Source of the DNA: Streptomyces sp. sk2.1
GTDB lineage: Bacteria; Actinomycetota; Actinomycetes; Streptomycetales; Streptomycetaceae
Assembly (NCBI RefSeq): GCF_008120935.1
Contig: NZ_RDBO01000020.1
Location: 1,145,274 to 1,209,273 of the forward strand
Length of the DNA stretch: 64,000 bases
Direction: 5' to 3'
The position numbers and the translations under genes are program-made. Below, piece after piece: positions 53,152 through 63,798 of this stretch. A model generated the notes under the pieces. It was not told the DNA's origin. It ran no database searches and saw nothing but the letters and a program-made list of their open reading frames with translations. Every line of letters starts with the position of its first letter. Position 1 is the first letter of the stretch.

Positions 53152-54135
53152 TCAGTTCACCCTCACTCGGGGGTCGAGGAAGACCGTGGCGACGTCCGCG
53201 AGGATCGCGCCGATCGCGGTCAGCGCGGCGGCGAAGGCCGCCGTCGCGACCGTGCCGTGCACGTCGTTCTTGCCGATGGTCTGGATGAAGTAGCGGCCCA
53301 TGCCGTTCCAGCCGAAGATCGTCTCGGTGATGACGGCGCCGGTGAACATGGCCGGGATGCCGAACGCCACGGAGGTCGCCGTCGGGATGAGCGCGGCGCG
53401 CAGGGCGTGCCTGCGGACCGCCGCGGACCGGGTGAGTCCGGTGGCCCGGGCGGTGCGCACGAAGTCCGCGTCGATCGTGTCCAGCAGCAGTGAACGCTGC
53501 GTCAGGTGGTAGCCGACGTAGCCCATCAGCGTCAGGCTCAGGGTCGGCAGGATCAGGTGCAGCAGGCGGTCGCCGATCGTCGGGAGCAGCCCCTCGACGT
53601 CGGGCGAGTTCTCCCCCGCGACGTAGAGGAAGTCCATCCCGGCGTGCTGGTTCAGCCAGATGGCGACGAAGACCACGGCGAGCGCGGCGACGGACGTCGG
53701 GATGTTGAACACCGCGATGGACACGGCCTGCGAGATCCGGTCGGCCCAGCCGTACTGCCGCGACGCGGTGTACACGGCCAGCGCGACGCCGATGACCACG
53801 GACAGGACGGTCGCGACGATGACCAGCTCCCCGCTGATGAGCGCCCGGTAGCCGATCTCCCCGTTGACGGAGACGCCGGTGGGCGACTTCCCCCAGTCGA
53901 AGTGGAGGACCACCGAGGTGAGCCAGTCCCACCACCGGTGCACCAGCGGCTCCTGCGGGCTCAGGTTGTACGGTTCGAGGGCCCGGGCGATCTGGCCCTC
54001 GGTGCGGACCGGCCGCAGCTCCTTGAAGTTCGACCGCGGGTCCAGGAACCAACTGGCCAGGAAGTAGGTCGCGTTGGTCGCGACCACGATCATCAGGAGC
54101 CAGCCCGCCGCCTTGCGGGTCACGTGGCGCACCAT
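53152..54135 (-). CDS. Peptide ABC transporter permease (DppB type)
   Basis: A 327-residue membrane protein, first gene of the importer operon. Start MVRHVTRKAAGWLLMIVVATNATYFLAS, with an excellent GAGGAGGTG site upstream of ATG 54135. The EAA loop reads DTIDADFVRTARATGLTRSAAVRRHALRAAL, and AGAVITETIFGWNGMGRYFIQ is a DppB signature. The second half of the usual DppB N-terminal region (NLSPQEPLVHRWWDWL...LHFDWGKS) is present. The frame is open further upstream, but nothing there resembles a permease. It forms a heterodimeric channel with the DppC protein. Confidence 0.94.
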   Translation of the reverse strand: MVRHVTRKAAGWLLMIVVATNATYFLASWFLDPRSNFKELRPVRTEGQIARALEPYNLSPQEPLVHRWWDWLTSVVLHFDWGKSPTGVSVNGEIGYRALISGELVIVATVLSVVIGVALAVYTASRQYGWADRISQAVSIAVFNIPTSVAALAVVFVAIWLNQHAGMDFLYVAGENSPDVEGLLPTIGDRLLHLILPTLSLTLMGYVGYHLTQRSLLLDTIDADFVRTARATGLTRSAAVRRHALRAALIPTATSVAFGIPAMFTGAVITETIFGWNGMGRYFIQTIGKNDVHGTVATAAFAAALTAIGAILADVATVFLDPRVRVN

Positions 54136-54779
54136 GAGCGGCACCTCCTCACCGCACGGAGGAGACGCACCCCGGGGGTGCCTGGTCTGGTGGACGTGTA
54201 CATGTGCGGCGGGGACTTTCTTCGTACGGAGCATGAGCACGAATGTGCGAACACCAGCCTGACCTGCGACTTTGAGCGGACACCAGGTTTTGGGCGCTCC
54301 CGCCACGAGGTCGCCATGCGGACGAAACGTCGCCGCAGCAAAAGCCCGCCGCAGTGACGGAGCGTGTGCGATGCGGTGCGATGCGGCCCGGACCGCCGCG
54401 GAACGGCTCCGGCCCGGGAACGGCTCCGCCCCCACCGGGTCCTGGGGGGACGGTCCCGATGGGGGCGGCGGCCTGGGGCGGCCTGTTGCACCGTCCCGTG
54501 GGGGGTGTCAGACGTGTGCCCGGCCTCCGCACCATCATGCGTGTGACGTACGCCACATTTTCTCGAGAGGGCCGTCACCCGATCGGCACCGGGCGGCGCA
54601 AACCTCCTCCCACCACCTTCGATTACTGCCGTGACCTGCACGATCACGTTCTGGCAAGGCTGCCGCGCCGGTCCGATCGGGTGAAAGCTGACTCGGTGTC
54701 AGCAGGCATGGATGGCGACACGCCCGTTAGCTCGGAGCCAGGACACACCGACTCGCCCCCATCGCCGGAGGAACCCCCC
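54136..54779. other. Intergenic region between peptide importer operon and surface protein gene
   Basis: About 640 bp between divergent genes. It must hold both promoters. Open frames run through it on both strands but have no credible start site and no family resemblance. TGTACATGT (54198-54206) is a small dyad. Around 54560-54660 the DNA is less G+C-rich (ACGTACGCCACATTTTCTCG), the likely promoter region for the surface protein. Confidence 0.45.
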
Positions 54780-55523
54780 ATGCGTCCTGTCCGCCTAGTG
54801 ACCGGTACCGCCGCCTCGGCGGTCACCATAGCCACGCTCGGCCTCTTCACCGCCGGTCCGACCGCGTACGCAGGTGACACCGAGGCACTGCGGACCGGCT
54901 CGGCGAGCGCCCTGTCCCGGACCGTCGAGGAGCCGGTGGCGCAGCCCGCCGACGAGGAGGGTGCGGGCGAGACGGTCGCCGGGCCGGGCGCGGACGCCCA
55001 GTTCGGGCTCGACTCGCTCTCCGGCCTCGACGCCCCCTCGCTGCTCGACTCCGCGGGCGGCCTCGACGCCTTCTCCGGGCTCGGCCTGCCGGGCGTGCAC
55101 GACAACGCCTCCGGGGACGAGGAGAAAGAGGGCGGCAGCGGCGAGAAGACGGACAAGGCAGACAAGGAGGGCGAGGAGTCCGGCGGGCGCGACAACCCGT
55201 CCGGGCCCGACAGCTCCTCGTCGTCCGGCCACGACAGTTCGTCGTCCGGTCGTGACGACTGGAGTTCTTCCGGCGGGGAGGACCCGGCGAAGCACGACGG
55301 TTCCTCGTCCGGGCGCGACGACTCGTCCTCGGAGCACGACGGCTCGTCGTCCGGCCACCGGCCCCCGACCGGCCCGACCGGGCACGTCGAAACAGGAGTC
55401 GGCGGCAGCGTCCGGTCCGACACCACCCAGATCGCGGCGGGCGCCGGCGTTCTCGCCGTGACCGCCGTCGGCGGAGCCTGGCTCCTGCGTCGCCGGGCGA
55501 GCGGCACGCAGGGAGCCGGCTGA
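54780..55523 (+). CDS. Secreted Ser/Asp/Gly-rich surface protein with C-terminal membrane anchor
   Basis: A 247-residue protein. It has a signal peptide (MRPVRLVTGTAASAVTIATLG... cut near TAYAGD, residue ~32) and a spacer rich in Leu-Asp-Ser-Gly (FGLDSLSGLDAPSLLDSAGG). Then comes a charged stretch (EEKEGGSGEKTDKADKEGEES) and a stalk of repeated SSSSGHDSSSSGRDD-type units. The C-terminus has HVETGVGGS, a hydrophobic helix (IAAGAGVLAVTAVGGAWLL) and RRRAS, the layout of a sortase substrate, though with VETG instead of LPxTG or LAxTG. GGAGGAACCCCCC precedes ATG 54780. It is followed by a class F sortase gene 101 bp away, its likely partner. Confidence 0.85.
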   Translation: MRPVRLVTGTAASAVTIATLGLFTAGPTAYAGDTEALRTGSASALSRTVEEPVAQPADEEGAGETVAGPGADAQFGLDSLSGLDAPSLLDSAGGLDAFSGLGLPGVHDNASGDEEKEGGSGEKTDKADKEGEESGGRDNPSGPDSSSSSGHDSSSSGRDDWSSSGGEDPAKHDGSSSGRDDSSSEHDGSSSGHRPPTGPTGHVETGVGGSVRSDTTQIAAGAGVLAVTAVGGAWLLRRRASGTQGAG

Positions 55524-55624
55524 CGGAGGCGGATTCACGTCTCCGTACCGCCCGGTGTTCCGTCCCGGTGGCCGCGCGCCACCGGGACGGGACCGTTCCC
55601 GTTTCCGTCACCCGGAGGACGACC

Positions 55625-56248
55625 GTGTCCCAGAAGGCCAAGGGCTGGCTGCTGGTCATCGCCGCGCTGGTCGGCGTCTGGCTGATCCGGAACGGCTCCG
55701 ACACCCAGTTGGTGCCGCCCGGGCCGACCGCCGCCCAGGGCTTCGCGGGCGGGCCGGAGCTCCAGCCGGGTTCGCCGCTCGCCCAGCCGCTGCAGCCCTC
55801 GGAGCCCGTGCGCCTGCGCATCCCGAGCATCCGGGTCGACGCCCCGGTGATGCGCCTCGGACTGGGTTCCGACGGCAGCCTCGACGTGCCGCCGGCCGGG
55901 AACCGCAACGTCGTCGGCTGGTACCGCGACGGCACTCCCCCGGGCTCCCTGGGCAGCGCGATCGTCGCCGGGCACGTCGACAACGCGCAGGGCAGGTCGG
56001 TCTTCTACGACCTGGGCGCCCTGCAGAAGGGCAGCACGGTCGAGGTGGTCCGCAAGGACGGGCGCACCGCCGTCTTCTCGCTCGACGCGATCGAGGTCTA
56101 CGAGAACGACGACTTCCCCGACAAACGGGTGTACGGCGCCGCGCCCTACGCCTCGCTGCGGATGATCACCTGCGGCGGCGGCTTCTCGGAGAAGACGGGG
56201 TACGAGGGCAACGTGGTCGCGTACGCGCATCTGACCGCCGTGCGCTGA
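55625..56248 (+). CDS. Class F sortase
   Basis: A 207-residue membrane-anchored transpeptidase. One N-terminal helix (GWLLVIAALVGVWLIRNGS) is followed by a linker and the sortase beta-barrel. The catalytic residues His117 (AGHVDNAQG) and Cys183 (RMITCGGGFSEKTGYEGN) are present. The usual catalytic Arg ~13 residues after the Cys is not seen; the only Arg after Cys183 is the last residue. Sortases cleave C-terminal sorting motifs and join the protein to the cell wall; class F substrates are largely unknown. GTG 55625 has GGAGGACGACC before it. It is co-directional with the surface protein gene and probably in the same transcript. Confidence 0.9.
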   Translation: MSQKAKGWLLVIAALVGVWLIRNGSDTQLVPPGPTAAQGFAGGPELQPGSPLAQPLQPSEPVRLRIPSIRVDAPVMRLGLGSDGSLDVPPAGNRNVVGWYRDGTPPGSLGSAIVAGHVDNAQGRSVFYDLGALQKGSTVEVVRKDGRTAVFSLDAIEVYENDDFPDKRVYGAAPYASLRMITCGGGFSEKTGYEGNVVAYAHLTAVR

Positions 56249-56268
56249 GCCCCGCGGCCCGCCCGGAG

Positions 56269-56292
56269 CCTGTCCGGCGGTATCCGGACAGG
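56269..56292. terminator. Terminator between sortase and TSUP permease genes
   Basis: A perfect 9-bp stem, CCTGTCCGG, with a 6-nt loop, 20 bp after the sortase stop and before the convergent TSUP gene. It lies in short GGTGGT-type repeats. Confidence 0.65.
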
Positions 56293-56336
56293 TGGTCGCC
56301 CGGTGGTATCCGGCCGGGTGGCCGCCCGGTGGGCCC

Positions 56337-57125
56337 TCAGCCCGCCCACTGGTCGAACGCCAGCTTCGCGACCAGCGAGAACACCACGACCAGCAGCACC
56401 CCGCGGACGAATCCGCTGCCCCTGCTGAGCGCCATCCGCGCCCCGACGAGCCCGCCCGCCAGGTTGAACACCGCCATCAGCGCGGCCAGCTGCCACAGCA
56501 CGCTGCCCTGGTACGCGAACATCGCCAGCGCGCCCGCGTTGGTGCAGACGTTGACGATCTTGGCGGTGGCGGACGCGTTCACCAGGTCGAGGTGGAGCAC
56601 CGCGGTCAGGGCCAGCACCAGGAAGGTGCCCGTGCCCGGCCCGAACAGCCCGTCGTAGAAGCCGATCCCGCCGCCGACCAGCACGATGGCGGCGACGGTA
56701 CGGGCCCGGCCCGCCTCGCGCCGCGCGTCGTCGTCCGCGGTCCTGCCGAACGAGGGCCGCAGCATCACGAACGCCGCGACGGCCAGCAGCACCACCATGA
56801 TCACAGGTCGGAGCACATCGCTGCTGATCCCGGCGGCGAAGAACGCCCCGGCCATCGACCCGGCCAGGGCCGCGAGCCCGATCCGCAGGGCCGTCGCGAC
56901 CTTGACCGGCGCCTTGCGCACGTACGTCACGGCGGCGCCCGACGTGCCGACGATGGCGACCGCCTTGTTCGTGCCCAGCACCTGCGCGGCGGGTACCTGA
57001 GGCAGGCCCAGGAGCAGCGCGGGCAGCAGGAGCAGCCCGCCGCCGCCCACCACCGCGTCGATCCAGCCGGCCGCGGCGGCGGCGAGGCAGAGGACGATCA
57101 GAGCGGTGAGCGTTATGTCGGGCAT
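56337..57125 (-). CDS. TSUP family permease (TauE/SafE)
   Basis: A 262-residue membrane protein with about eight helices in two similar halves. Each half has a TSUP glycine motif: AGWIDAVVGGGGLLLLPALL (residue ~20) and GGGIGFYDGLFGPGTGTFLVLAL (~residue 150), plus QVLGTNKAVAIVGTSGA and NASATAKIVNVCTNAGAL. The family moves sulfite, sulfonates or other small organic anions; substrate here unknown. ATG 57125 (MPDITLTALIVLCL) is the natural start. Convergent with the sortase gene. Divergent from the SDR gene. Confidence 0.92.
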   Translation of the reverse strand: MPDITLTALIVLCLAAAAAGWIDAVVGGGGLLLLPALLLGLPQVPAAQVLGTNKAVAIVGTSGAAVTYVRKAPVKVATALRIGLAALAGSMAGAFFAAGISSDVLRPVIMVVLLAVAAFVMLRPSFGRTADDDARREAGRARTVAAIVLVGGGIGFYDGLFGPGTGTFLVLALTAVLHLDLVNASATAKIVNVCTNAGALAMFAYQGSVLWQLAALMAVFNLAGGLVGARMALSRGSGFVRGVLLVVVFSLVAKLAFDQWAG

Positions 57126-57346
57126 GGTCGCGACCTTATGGACGCGATGCGTGCCCCGTCCAACCACTTCGGCCGGACGCCGGGAAAGTTGAGCCGGTTC
57201 TGAGGTTCCCGGACTTCCGCGCCGCCACCCGCCCGGCGCACCGCCCGCGCCGCGCGCCCGTCCGTCCTGTTCCGCGCGGCCCCCGCCGGTCACGAGCCCC
57301 GGACCGCACCGGTCCGGCCGGGGCCCCGTCACCGTACGCTTGGGCC

Positions 57347-58276
57347 ATGAGCAAGGGCTGGAACGCGAGCGACATCCCGGACCAGAGCGGCCGCACGGCC
57401 GTGGTCACCGGAGCCAACAGCGGGCTCGGGCTGTGCACCGCGCGGGAGCTGGCCCGGTGCGGTGCGCGGGTCCTGCTCGCCTGCCGCGACGAGGCGCGCG
57501 GCAGGGCGGCCGAGTCCCGCATCCGGACGGCCGTGACCGGCGCGGACGTGGAGTTCGTACCGCTCGACCTGGCCGATCTGGCGTCCGTGCGCGAGTTCGC
57601 CGAGAAGCGCGTGCCCGAGCGGATCGACCTGCTGATCAACAACGCGGGCGTGATGGCCCTCCCGTACGGGAAGACGGCCGACGGCTTCGAGCGGCAGTTC
57701 GGCGTCAACCACCTCGGGCACTTCGCCCTGACCGGGCTGCTGCTGCCGAGGCTTCTCGACACGCCTGGGGCGCGGGTGGTGAGCGTCTCCAGCGGGCTGC
57801 ACGCCCTGTCGAACATCGACATGGGGGATCTCAACAGCGAGCGGAACTACCGCCGTTGGATCGCCTACGCCCGCTCGAAGACGGCCAATCTGCTCTTCGT
57901 GCACGAGCTGGCCCGGCGGCTCGCGAGGGCCGGATCGGGTCTGGTGGCCGCCGCCGCGCACCCGGGATACGCGTCGACCAACCTGCAGACCGCCGCCGCC
58001 CGGATGGAGAACCGCAGGGCGGTGGAGCGGGTGTTCGGGTTCGGCAACCGGATCATCGCCCAGCCCGCGTCCATGGGGGCGCTGCCCACGCTGTACGCGG
58101 CCACCGCGCCCGGCGCGTCCCCCGATTCGTTCACCGGGCCGGGCCTGCTGGGCTGGCGCGGTGCGCCGGCCCCGTCCCGGCGGGCGGGCTGGACGCTGGA
58201 CGACGTGGCGAGCGAGCGGCTCTGGGTGGCGTCCGAGCAGCTCACGGGGGTGACGTACCCGGGCCTCTCCTCCTGA
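57347..58276 (+). CDS. Short-chain dehydrogenase/reductase
   Basis: A 309-residue SDR of the retinol-dehydrogenase-like group. NADP motif VVTGANSGLGLCTARELARCG (residue ~19). LLINNAGVMALPYGKT is the NNAG motif. The catalytic Ser is in VVSVSSGLHAL, and the Tyr-Lys pair in YARSKTANLLF (YxxxK). It reduces or oxidises a carbonyl/hydroxyl with NADP(H); the substrate is not predictable. ATG 57347 is clear. It stands alone between divergent TSUP and convergent VOC genes. Confidence 0.93.
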   Translation: MSKGWNASDIPDQSGRTAVVTGANSGLGLCTARELARCGARVLLACRDEARGRAAESRIRTAVTGADVEFVPLDLADLASVREFAEKRVPERIDLLINNAGVMALPYGKTADGFERQFGVNHLGHFALTGLLLPRLLDTPGARVVSVSSGLHALSNIDMGDLNSERNYRRWIAYARSKTANLLFVHELARRLARAGSGLVAAAAHPGYASTNLQTAAARMENRRAVERVFGFGNRIIAQPASMGALPTLYAATAPGASPDSFTGPGLLGWRGAPAPSRRAGWTLDDVASERLWVASEQLTGVTYPGLSS

Positions 58277-58310
58277 GGTCCGGTCCCCCGCCGGCCGACG
58301 GCCGGCGTCC

Positions 58311-58721
58311 TCAGCCCTGGGCCTCGACGGCGGCCGGGTCCATCCACACGACCTCCCAGATGTGGTGGTTCGGGTCCTGGAAGGAACGGCCGTACATGTG
58401 GCCGTGGTCCATCGTCTCGTTGGCGGGCGAGCCGCCGGAGGCGAGGGCGGTGTCGACCAGCCGGTCCACCTCCTCCCGGCTGTCGGCGCTCAGGGCGAGG
58501 ATCACCTCGGTGGACTTCGAGGAATCGGCGATCTCCTTCTTGGTGAACTCCTTGAAGCGGGGCTCGGAGAGGAGCATCGCGAAGATGGTGTCGCTGATGA
58601 CGAGGCACGCGGTCTTCTCGTCGCTGAACTGCGGGTTGCACGAGAAACCCAGTTTGCCGAAGAAGGACTTGGTCGCTTCGAGGTCCTTGACCGGCAGGTT
58701 GACGAAGATCATCCGAGGCAT
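58311..58721 (-). CDS. VOC (glyoxalase/bleomycin-resistance) family protein
   Basis: A 136-residue protein with the paired beta-alpha-beta-beta-beta units of the vicinal oxygen chelate fold. It starts MPRMIFVNLPVKDLEATKSF and ends SFQDPNHHIWEVVWMDP, where the Asn-His-His and Glu are metal-site-like. The middle has VISDTIFAMLLSEPRFKEF. Close relatives are annotated as PhnB/glyoxalase-like lactoylglutathione-lyase homologues of unknown role. ATG 58721 is chosen because homology starts there. Convergent with the SDR gene. Confidence 0.88.
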   Translation of the reverse strand: MPRMIFVNLPVKDLEATKSFFGKLGFSCNPQFSDEKTACLVISDTIFAMLLSEPRFKEFTKKEIADSSKSTEVILALSADSREEVDRLVDTALASGGSPANETMDHGHMYGRSFQDPNHHIWEVVWMDPAAVEAQG

Positions 58722-58865
58722 GGCCGCTTCGCTCTCTGTTGGTGCCCGAACGCTGTTGTTCGAGCGTGTACGACAGGTAGACGGCCGCGCTCCCCGGAAC
58801 TCATCGCCGTCGGCGAAGGAAATCCGCAGAAGTTTTTTCACCACCGGCCGACGCCCCGCAGCCGC

Positions 58866-58981
58866 GGGTCCGGCCGCGCGGTCGGCAGGTCCGGCTGCGG
58901 GATCGCGGACCAGGCCGTGCGACCGCGGATCCCGTTTCCCCTGCGGACCCGACCGCGGAGTCGGCGGGTCCGGCCGCGCGG
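58866..58981. repeat. 16-bp direct repeat flanking a 84-bp G+C-rich spacer
   Basis: GGGTCCGGCCGCGCGG occurs exactly at 58866-58881 and 58966-58981, with related GGTCCGGCTGCGGG between. It ends two bases before the stop codon of the ArsR-like gene. No coding role. Confidence 0.8.
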
Positions 58982-58982
58982 C

Positions 58983-59963
58983 TCAGGACATGGCGAGCGG
59001 GGCGCCGCCCCGGAGCAGTGATCCGCCCAACGGGGTCAGCGTGTGCAGGACCGAACCGCCGTGCCGCATGGTGTGGATCAGGCCCGCCTCGCGCAGCACG
59101 CAGGCGTGCTGGCTCGCCGAGGCGAGGGAGACCCCGGCTCGCAGGGCCAGCTCGCTGGTCGTGCAGCCGTTGCCGATGGCGTTCAGGACGGTGGAGCGGG
59201 TGTTGCCGAGGAGCCTGCCGAGCCAGGGACCGGGTTCGGGTTCGGCGAAGACGGGGGCCCTGGAGTGGGTGACGGGGTAGACGAGGACCGGTGGGAGCCG
59301 CGGGTCGCGGTAGACGACCGGGGTGACGCGGCAGAAGTAGGACGGCTGGAGCAGCAGCCCCCGCCCGTCCAGCCGGATCTCCCGGTCCACCGGGTAGTCG
59401 GCCTCCAGCACGGGCGCCCGCCAGCGGATCATGGGCGGCAGGGAGGCGAGCAGTTCGTGCGCGCCGCCGTCCAGGAGCGCGCGGCCGCGTATGGCACGGT
59501 CGGCCTCGACGCTGGCCCGGATGTGCGGCCAGTACGGCTCGATCGCGGCGCGGTGGTAGCCGCGCAGGGCGCAGACGAGCCGGGCGATCTCCTCGTCGTC
59601 GCCGCCCGGACAGCGGGCCGCGTCGCGGCGTTCGGCGGCCAGCAGGGCGAGCTCGGCGCGGACGCGGGCGGGCGACGTGCCGCGCAGGGCCTCCATTCCG
59701 GCATCGATGCCGTAGGGCTCACTGCCTTCCTGAGAAGGCGTCAGAAAATCCGGGAAATAGCCGCGCGGTGGAATCACGGCGGCCAGCAGGCGTACTTCGG
59801 CACTCAGCCGGGGCCGGGTTTCCGTACGCCATTTCCCGAACACCGCGGAACCGCGACGGTCCCGCAACCGGTGAAAACTCAGAATGGTTTCCCACAGCGC
59901 GTCCGGCCGGGTGGCCATCCGCACCTTGGAAAGGTCCACTCCGGACATATGGATACGCAGCAC
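58983..59963 (-). CDS. ArsR-like winged-helix regulator with DUF5937-type N-domain
   Basis: A 326-residue paralogue of the genes at 1-878 and 42799-43806. It starts with GTG at 59963 (VLRIHMSGVDLSKVRMATRP). Shared blocks are DALWETILSFHRL, YFPDFLTPSQEG, HRAAIEPYWPHIRASVEADR and LLLQPSYFCRVTPVVYRDPRLPPVLVYPV (residues ~210-240). The helix-turn-helix near the C-terminus reads LNAIGNGCTTSELALRAGVS then LASASQHACVLREAGLIHTM. No metal site. The start is chosen by alignment with the two paralogues, since the frame is open much further upstream. The ~500 bp leader region upstream is unusually structured. Target unknown. Confidence 0.87.
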   Translation of the reverse strand: MLRIHMSGVDLSKVRMATRPDALWETILSFHRLRDRRGSAVFGKWRTETRPRLSAEVRLLAAVIPPRGYFPDFLTPSQEGSEPYGIDAGMEALRGTSPARVRAELALLAAERRDAARCPGGDDEEIARLVCALRGYHRAAIEPYWPHIRASVEADRAIRGRALLDGGAHELLASLPPMIRWRAPVLEADYPVDREIRLDGRGLLLQPSYFCRVTPVVYRDPRLPPVLVYPVTHSRAPVFAEPEPGPWLGRLLGNTRSTVLNAIGNGCTTSELALRAGVSLASASQHACVLREAGLIHTMRHGGSVLHTLTPLGGSLLRGGAPLAMS

Positions 59964-60373
59964 CGGGCCCCCACCTGTTGCACCTGCAATTACCCCCACC
60001 CAAGGGTATGCGACCCGTAACAGCACGTCACCACGGGGTTTCGGCCACAGGTGAAACGCCTCGCCCCCGAGGCATGTCACCCGAAAAGCTGTACGACGTC
60101 GGGTGCGTATCCGGAGCCACCGGAAGAGCGAGTGAAGGCCGTGGGGGGTTTTGCTCGTTCGGCGGCGGTGCGCGACGGTGCGGCTCCGTACCCGATGGGG
60201 GTAACCCCGGGGCGGTCCATGGGTGGGGATCCATGGACCGCGTCCCGGCCCCTTCCCGCCCATGTCTTTGCGTATTGAACGAACCGGTGATTGAACGAAC
60301 CGGTGATTGAACGGCCCCGTGAATGGGTGAAGAAAAGACCGACCGTCGAACAGGCATTGCCCCGGAACAAAGC
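59964..60373. other. Long non-coding region with hairpin and short repeats
   Basis: About 410 bp between the ArsR-like gene and the ppdK terminator. It has a perfect 9-bp hairpin GGTCCATGG...CCATGGACC (60214-60239). It also has two exact copies of the 16-mer ATTGAACGAACCGGTG at 60274-60305, followed by a partial third copy. Open frames here lack ribosome sites and family resemblance. Confidence 0.55.
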
Positions 60374-60410
60374 GAGGCGGCGACACCCCCGCACAGGGTG
60401 TCGCCGCCTC
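60374..60410 (-). terminator. Terminator after ppdK
   Basis: A perfect 15-bp stem, GAGGCGGCGACACCC with its complement and a 7-nt loop, about 80 bp beyond the ppdK stop on the minus strand. The minus strand continues GCTTTGTTCC. Confidence 0.85.
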
Positions 60411-60488
60411 CGGGGTTCCGGAACCGCCGCCGGGCCGGTGAGGGTGGTGTTCCGGCGGCGGCTCCGGGTCAGGGACCGCAGTGTCGGG

Positions 60489-63227
<2,739 letters not shown>

Positions 63228-63769
63228 GGGTCTCGACTCCTCGAGGACGCGGTGGCTGCCCTGACGGCGAGGAACATACCCAGATCGAAGGTGCCTGGGT
63301 ACGTCCACTTGCGCGTCACGAGGTCTCAACCACCCGTCCGCCAGCAGATCGAAAGTAACGCGATCTTCCCCTTGATCGGCTCCATTTGTTCAATTCTTGA
63401 ACGCATAAATACACTGAGCTATCATTTTTCCTCACTTCGGTGACGCTGAGCAATGGAAGCATCGATCGATCAAAGTGCGACCTCCTGGCACCCAGTGCCA
63501 TCATTTGAGAAATGCAGTTCTCAAAATTGCGCTCATCTGAGCGATGAAGTCCTCAGGGTGGCGAGAATCACTCCATGGGCGACGCTCAGATGTCACCATC
63601 CGGACGCCCGATCGGCAGACGGAGATCACTTAGTGATCATCACGAGTGAGCCGAGCGTGAGAGAGCCCGGGGTGCGACGCCCGTTCCCGATGGGTTCGAG
63701 ACACGTTTCGACCGAACCATTGCCGAATCCGGCCGGATGAAGCGCTCAGATGAGCGGGTCAAAAGAAGA
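63228..63769. other. Dyad-rich, relatively A+T-rich non-coding region upstream of ppdK
   Basis: About 540 bp, clearly less G+C-rich than the rest of the window from 63340 to 63660. It holds several perfect dyads: TTTGAGAA-6-TTCTCAAA (63504-63525), CGCTCATCTGAGCG (63530-63543), GATCACT-T-AGTGATC (63624-63638) and CGCTCAGATGAGCG (63743-63756). The 10-mer CGCTCAGATG occurs three times (63534-63543 on minus, 63583-63592, 63743-63752). A 95-codon open frame on the plus strand at 63453-63740 has poor codon use and no good ribosome site, so it is not called as a gene. Confidence 0.6.
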
Positions 63770-63798
63770 GGCACGCGGTGCCCATGGCGCCGCGTGCC
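63770..63798 (-). terminator. Intrinsic terminator for a minus-strand gene beyond the right edge
   Basis: A 9-bp perfect stem, GGCACGCGG / CCGCGTGCC, with an 11-nt loop. On the minus strand it is followed by TCTTCTTTT, the best T-run of any terminator here. This implies transcription entering from the right on the minus strand. Between 63799 and 64000 only a possible C-terminal tail (stop at 63928-63930, minus) could belong to such a gene; I see no clear family. Confidence 0.6.

Noticed and set aside
54354..54779. Extension of the surface protein upstream of its ATG
   Set aside because: The signal peptide begins exactly at ATG 54780 with GGAGGA before it; upstream translation is disordered and would bury the signal.
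63453..63740. A 95-codon open frame with ATG in the dyad-rich region
   Set aside because: Weak ribosome site, codon third positions not G/C-biased like real genes here, and palindromes spread through it; more likely non-coding.
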